DNA of 20,386 nucleotides, from the NCBI GenBank assembly GCA_003136255.1, contig PLDT01000088.1:1-20386 (forward strand), given 5' to 3'. The notes beneath the pieces were generated by a model that was not told the origin of the DNA, did not search any database, and saw nothing but the letters and a program-made list of their open reading frames with translations. This stretch comes from Palsa-504 sp003136255 (GTDB lineage: Bacteria; Actinomycetota; Actinomycetes; Streptosporangiales; Streptosporangiaceae). The position numbers were made by a program, and so were the translations under genes. This document shows positions 18,192 through 20,386 of the stretch, piece by piece (positions within the stretch are counted from its first letter, which is position 1; the number at the start of each line of letters is the position of its first letter).

Positions 18192-20386
18192 TTGTCAGAG
18201 AACGCCTTGCCTGTGCGCCACGTGGTGACCCTCGTGGTCGTCGTGCACGACGGTGCGCGACTTCTCCCGGGGCTCGTCAACGCGGTACGGGAGCAGACGC
18301 ATCCCGTGGACCGCGTGGTGGGCGTCGACACGGGCAGCCGGGACCGCAGCGGAGCCGCGCTGACCGAGCTCCTCGGTCCCGACGCGGTCTTCGGGATGGA
18401 CGCCGACACCGGGTACGGCACCTCCGTCGCCCGGGCGCTGCAGCACCCCGCGGCGCGCACGCCGGTGCCGGGACCCGGCTCGCCGCCGGACCCGGCAGTG
18501 GAGTGGATCTGGCTGCTGCACGACGACTGCGAGCCAGTCGCGGACGCCTTGGAGCAACTGCTCGGGGCGGCCAGCCGCAACCGCTCCACGGCGGTGCTCG
18601 GCCCCAAAGTGATGGACCTGGCCGACCGGCGGGTGCTGCGCGAGGCGGGCCTCACCATGGACCGGGCGGGACGGCGTGTCACCGGGATCGAGCCCGGCGA
18701 GATCGACCAGGGCCAGCACGATGGCAACCGGCCGGTGGTGGCCGTGAGTTCGGCGGGCATGCTGATCCGCCGCGACGTCTGGGACCAGGTCGGCGGGTTC
18801 GACCCCAACCTGCCCCTGATGCGCGACGACCTCGACTTCTGCTGGCGGGTGCACGCCGCCGGCTACGACATCCGGGTGATCACCGACGCGGTGGTCTACC
18901 ACCGCGATATGTCGGCCCGGCAGCTCCGCAAGGCCCCGGCCGCAGGCGGTCATCCGCGGCTGTTCGACCGGCGTGGCACCTTGTACCTGTTCGCCGTCAA
19001 CGTGCCCTTCGTGCCCATGCTCTTCCTGGTGACCGGCGGCGTGATCGGCTCGCTGGTCCGGGCCGCCTACTTCCTGGTCACCAAGCAGCAGCGCCGGGCC
19101 TGGGACCATCTCGGCGCGGTCGCCTGGCTGCTGCGGCACCCGATCCTGCTCTGGCGGGCCCGCCGCCGCCGCGCCGCCGACCGCAAGCGCGCGTGGTCGA
19201 TCCTGCGCGGCCAGCTGCCCCGGAGCCGGACGCTGGCCCGGCTGGCCGAATCGGCCGCGGGCCTGCTGTCCGGCGCGCCGGCCTACGACAGCGGCGGGCT
19301 GCATCACGCCCTCGTCGACGAGGTCGGCGAGGACCTGCCGCTGCCCGCCGCCGATTCCGCGGTCCGGCGCGCGGCGACCAGCCCGGGTTTCCTGCTCTGC
19401 GCCGGCCTCACCGTCATCGCGCTGGTCGCGGAACGGTCGCTGGTCGGCTCGGTGCTGACCGGGTCGGGCACGCTGAGCGGCGGGGCCCTCGTGCCGGCCT
19501 GGGGCGGCGCGAGCGATCTGTGGCGTGAGTACCTGGCCGGCTATCACGACGCGGGCCTGGGCTCGGCGGCCAGCACGCCGCCCTACATCGGCGTCATGGC
19601 CGTGCTCGCCACCGTGCTGGCCGGCAAACCCTGGCTGGCCGTGGACGTCCTGCTGTTCGCCTCCGTGCCCGTGGCGGGGCTGACCGCGTTCCTGGCCACC
19701 CGCCGCCTCACCTCCGTGCTGGTCGCGAGGATCTGGCTGGCCGCCACCTACGCCCTGCTCCCGGTCGCGATGGGTGCCGTGGCGGCCGGGCGGATCGGCA
19801 CCCTGGTGGCGTTCGTCCTGCTCCCGCTCATCGGCCTGGTGGCCGGGCGGATGCTGGCCGGCCCGCCCCGGCGGGCCCGCCGCGCGGCGTGGGCGGCCGG
19901 CCTGCTCATCGCGGTGGCGGCCGCCTTCGTACCGCTCATCTGGCCGCTCGCGGTGGTCGCCGTGGCCGGCTTGATCGCGGCCCGGCCCTGGGCCGGCCGG
20001 GGGAGCCTGATCAACGCGGCCATCGTCGCGGTAGTGCCCGCCGTCGTCCTCCTACCGTGGACCTTCCAGCTGTTCACCAGCACCTCCGCGCTCTTCCTCG
20101 AGGCCGGTCTCCAGCGGCCCGGCCTGGCCTCGGCGGGCCTGCGGCCGGAGTCCCTGCTGCTGCTCAGCCCGGGCGGTCCGGGACTCCCGCCCGCCTGGGT
20201 CACCGCCGGGCTCGTGCTGCCCGCGTTCTGCGCCCTGCTGGCCCGCAAGCGGATGCCCGTGGTGTACGCCGGCTGGGCCACCGCGCTCGGCGGGCTGGTC
20301 GTGGCGCTGGTCGTGAGCCGGGTGCGAGTGACGTCGCCGGACGGGACCGCGATCAGCGCCTGGCCCGGCGTCGCGACCGCGGTCGC
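18192..20386 (+). CDS. Family 2 glycosyltransferase fused to a multi-spanning membrane region (C-terminus beyond window)
   Basis: The frame is open from the TAG at 18150 to the window end, so 731 codons are visible and the gene is truncated. The protein starts VRHVVTLVVVVHDGARLLPG, a GT-A strand and loop, then VGVDTGSRDRSG and WIWLLHDDCEP (metal/nucleotide-binding Asp111-Asp112). AGMLIRRDVWDQVGGFD and MRDDLDFCWRVHAAGYDIRV follow (catalytic-loop acidic residues near 212-215). A membrane helix begins near residue 266, and from about residue 395 some nine further hydrophobic segments occur, such as LLIAVAAAFVPLIWPLAVVA. It is probably an integral-membrane polyprenyl- or GDP-sugar-dependent transferase in envelope glycan synthesis; the acceptor is unknown. 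TTG 18192 is the first possible start; GTG 18213 is an alternative. Neither has a strong Shine-Dalgarno. It lies downstream of whiB. Confidence 0.85.
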   Translation, partial: MSENALPVRHVVTLVVVVHDGARLLPGLVNAVREQTHPVDRVVGVDTGSRDRSGAALTELLGPDAVFGMDADTGYGTSVARALQHPAARTPVPGPGSPPDPAVEWIWLLHDDCEPVADALEQLLGAASRNRSTAVLGPKVMDLADRRVLREAGLTMDRAGRRVTGIEPGEIDQGQHDGNRPVVAVSSAGMLIRRDVWDQVGGFDPNLPLMRDDLDFCWRVHAAGYDIRVITDAVVYHRDMSARQLRKAPAAGGHPRLFDRRGTLYLFAVNVPFVPMLFLVTGGVIGSLVRAAYFLVTKQQRRAWDHLGAVAWLLRHPILLWRARRRRAADRKRAWSILRGQLPRSRTLARLAESAAGLLSGAPAYDSGGLHHALVDEVGEDLPLPAADSAVRRAATSPGFLLCAGLTVIALVAERSLVGSVLTGSGTLSGGALVPAWGGASDLWREYLAGYHDAGLGSAASTPPYIGVMAVLATVLAGKPWLAVDVLLFASVPVAGLTAFLATRRLTSVLVARIWLAATYALLPVAMGAVAAGRIGTLVAFVLLPLIGLVAGRMLAGPPRRARRAAWAAGLLIAVAAAFVPLIWPLAVVAVAGLIAARPWAGRGSLINAAIVAVVPAVVLLPWTFQLFTSTSALFLEAGLQRPGLASAGLRPESLLLLSPGGPGLPPAWVTAGLVLPAFCALLARKRMPVVYAGWATALGGLVVALVVSRVRVTSPDGTAISAWPGVATAV

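Noticed and set aside
1..20386. Mobile elements, prophage, tRNA or rRNA genes
   Set aside because: I saw no transposase, integrase, terminal inverted repeats around a gene, or cloverleaf or rRNA motifs on either strand.

Overview
This is a high-GC (about 70-75%) actinobacterial segment. The evidence is the complete F420 trio fbiC, fbiB and fbiA, a WhiB iron-sulfur regulator, a DUF1707 protein, long spurious antisense ORFs typical of GC-rich coding DNA, and several genes with a TANNNT -10 hexamer only 6-8 nt before the start codon (leaderless layout). The two ambiguous bases at 10130-10131 suggest a draft assembly. I cannot name the species. Most genes belong to the conserved chromosomal core of Actinomycetota, and there is no phage, transposon, CRISPR array or tRNA.

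Layout. 1-3830 (minus strand): a zinc-metalloprotease-like DUF2342 protein, an FAD/NAD disulfide oxidoreductase, a HAD dehalogenase overlapping it by 4 nt, and a truncated VOC protein. 3899-6568 (plus): an atypical SDR with a C-terminal membrane helix, MoaE, and a membrane-anchored PDZ/Lon-like protease. 6760-10026 (plus): a GT4 glycosyltransferase, a mannose-1-phosphate guanylyltransferase-like nucleotidyltransferase and an AlkA-type DNA glycosylase, closely packed. 10027-10447: a non-coding gap with two copies of a 16-bp repeat and the NN. 10448-11770: a divergent TetR regulator / DUF2867 pair around a perfect 12+2+12 palindrome. 11850-17417: the F420 block, with fbiC (fused CofG-CofH) on plus, a DUF1707 protein on plus, then fbiA-fbiB on minus, convergent to them. 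17418-17716: a regulatory region. 17717-20386 (plus): whiB, a strong hairpin, then a large family-2 glycosyltransferase with many membrane helices that runs off the end.

How the genes fit together. FbiC makes the deazaflavin FO. FbiA transfers the phospholactyl-type moiety to FO, and FbiB adds the glutamate tail, so the window encodes most of the F420 pathway; the guanylyltransferase CofC/FbiD is not here. The GT4, nucleotidyltransferase and GT2 genes are envelope-sugar functions often found beside fbiA/fbiB/whiB in actinobacteria.

I see no clearly new multi-gene system. The points most worth checking are a 120-bp low-GC, odd-codon patch inside fbiC, the TetR/DUF2867 operator, the recurrent leaderless promoters, the membrane-tailed SDR without YxxxK, the operator-like elements before whiB, and several short tandem duplications near gene ends and starts.
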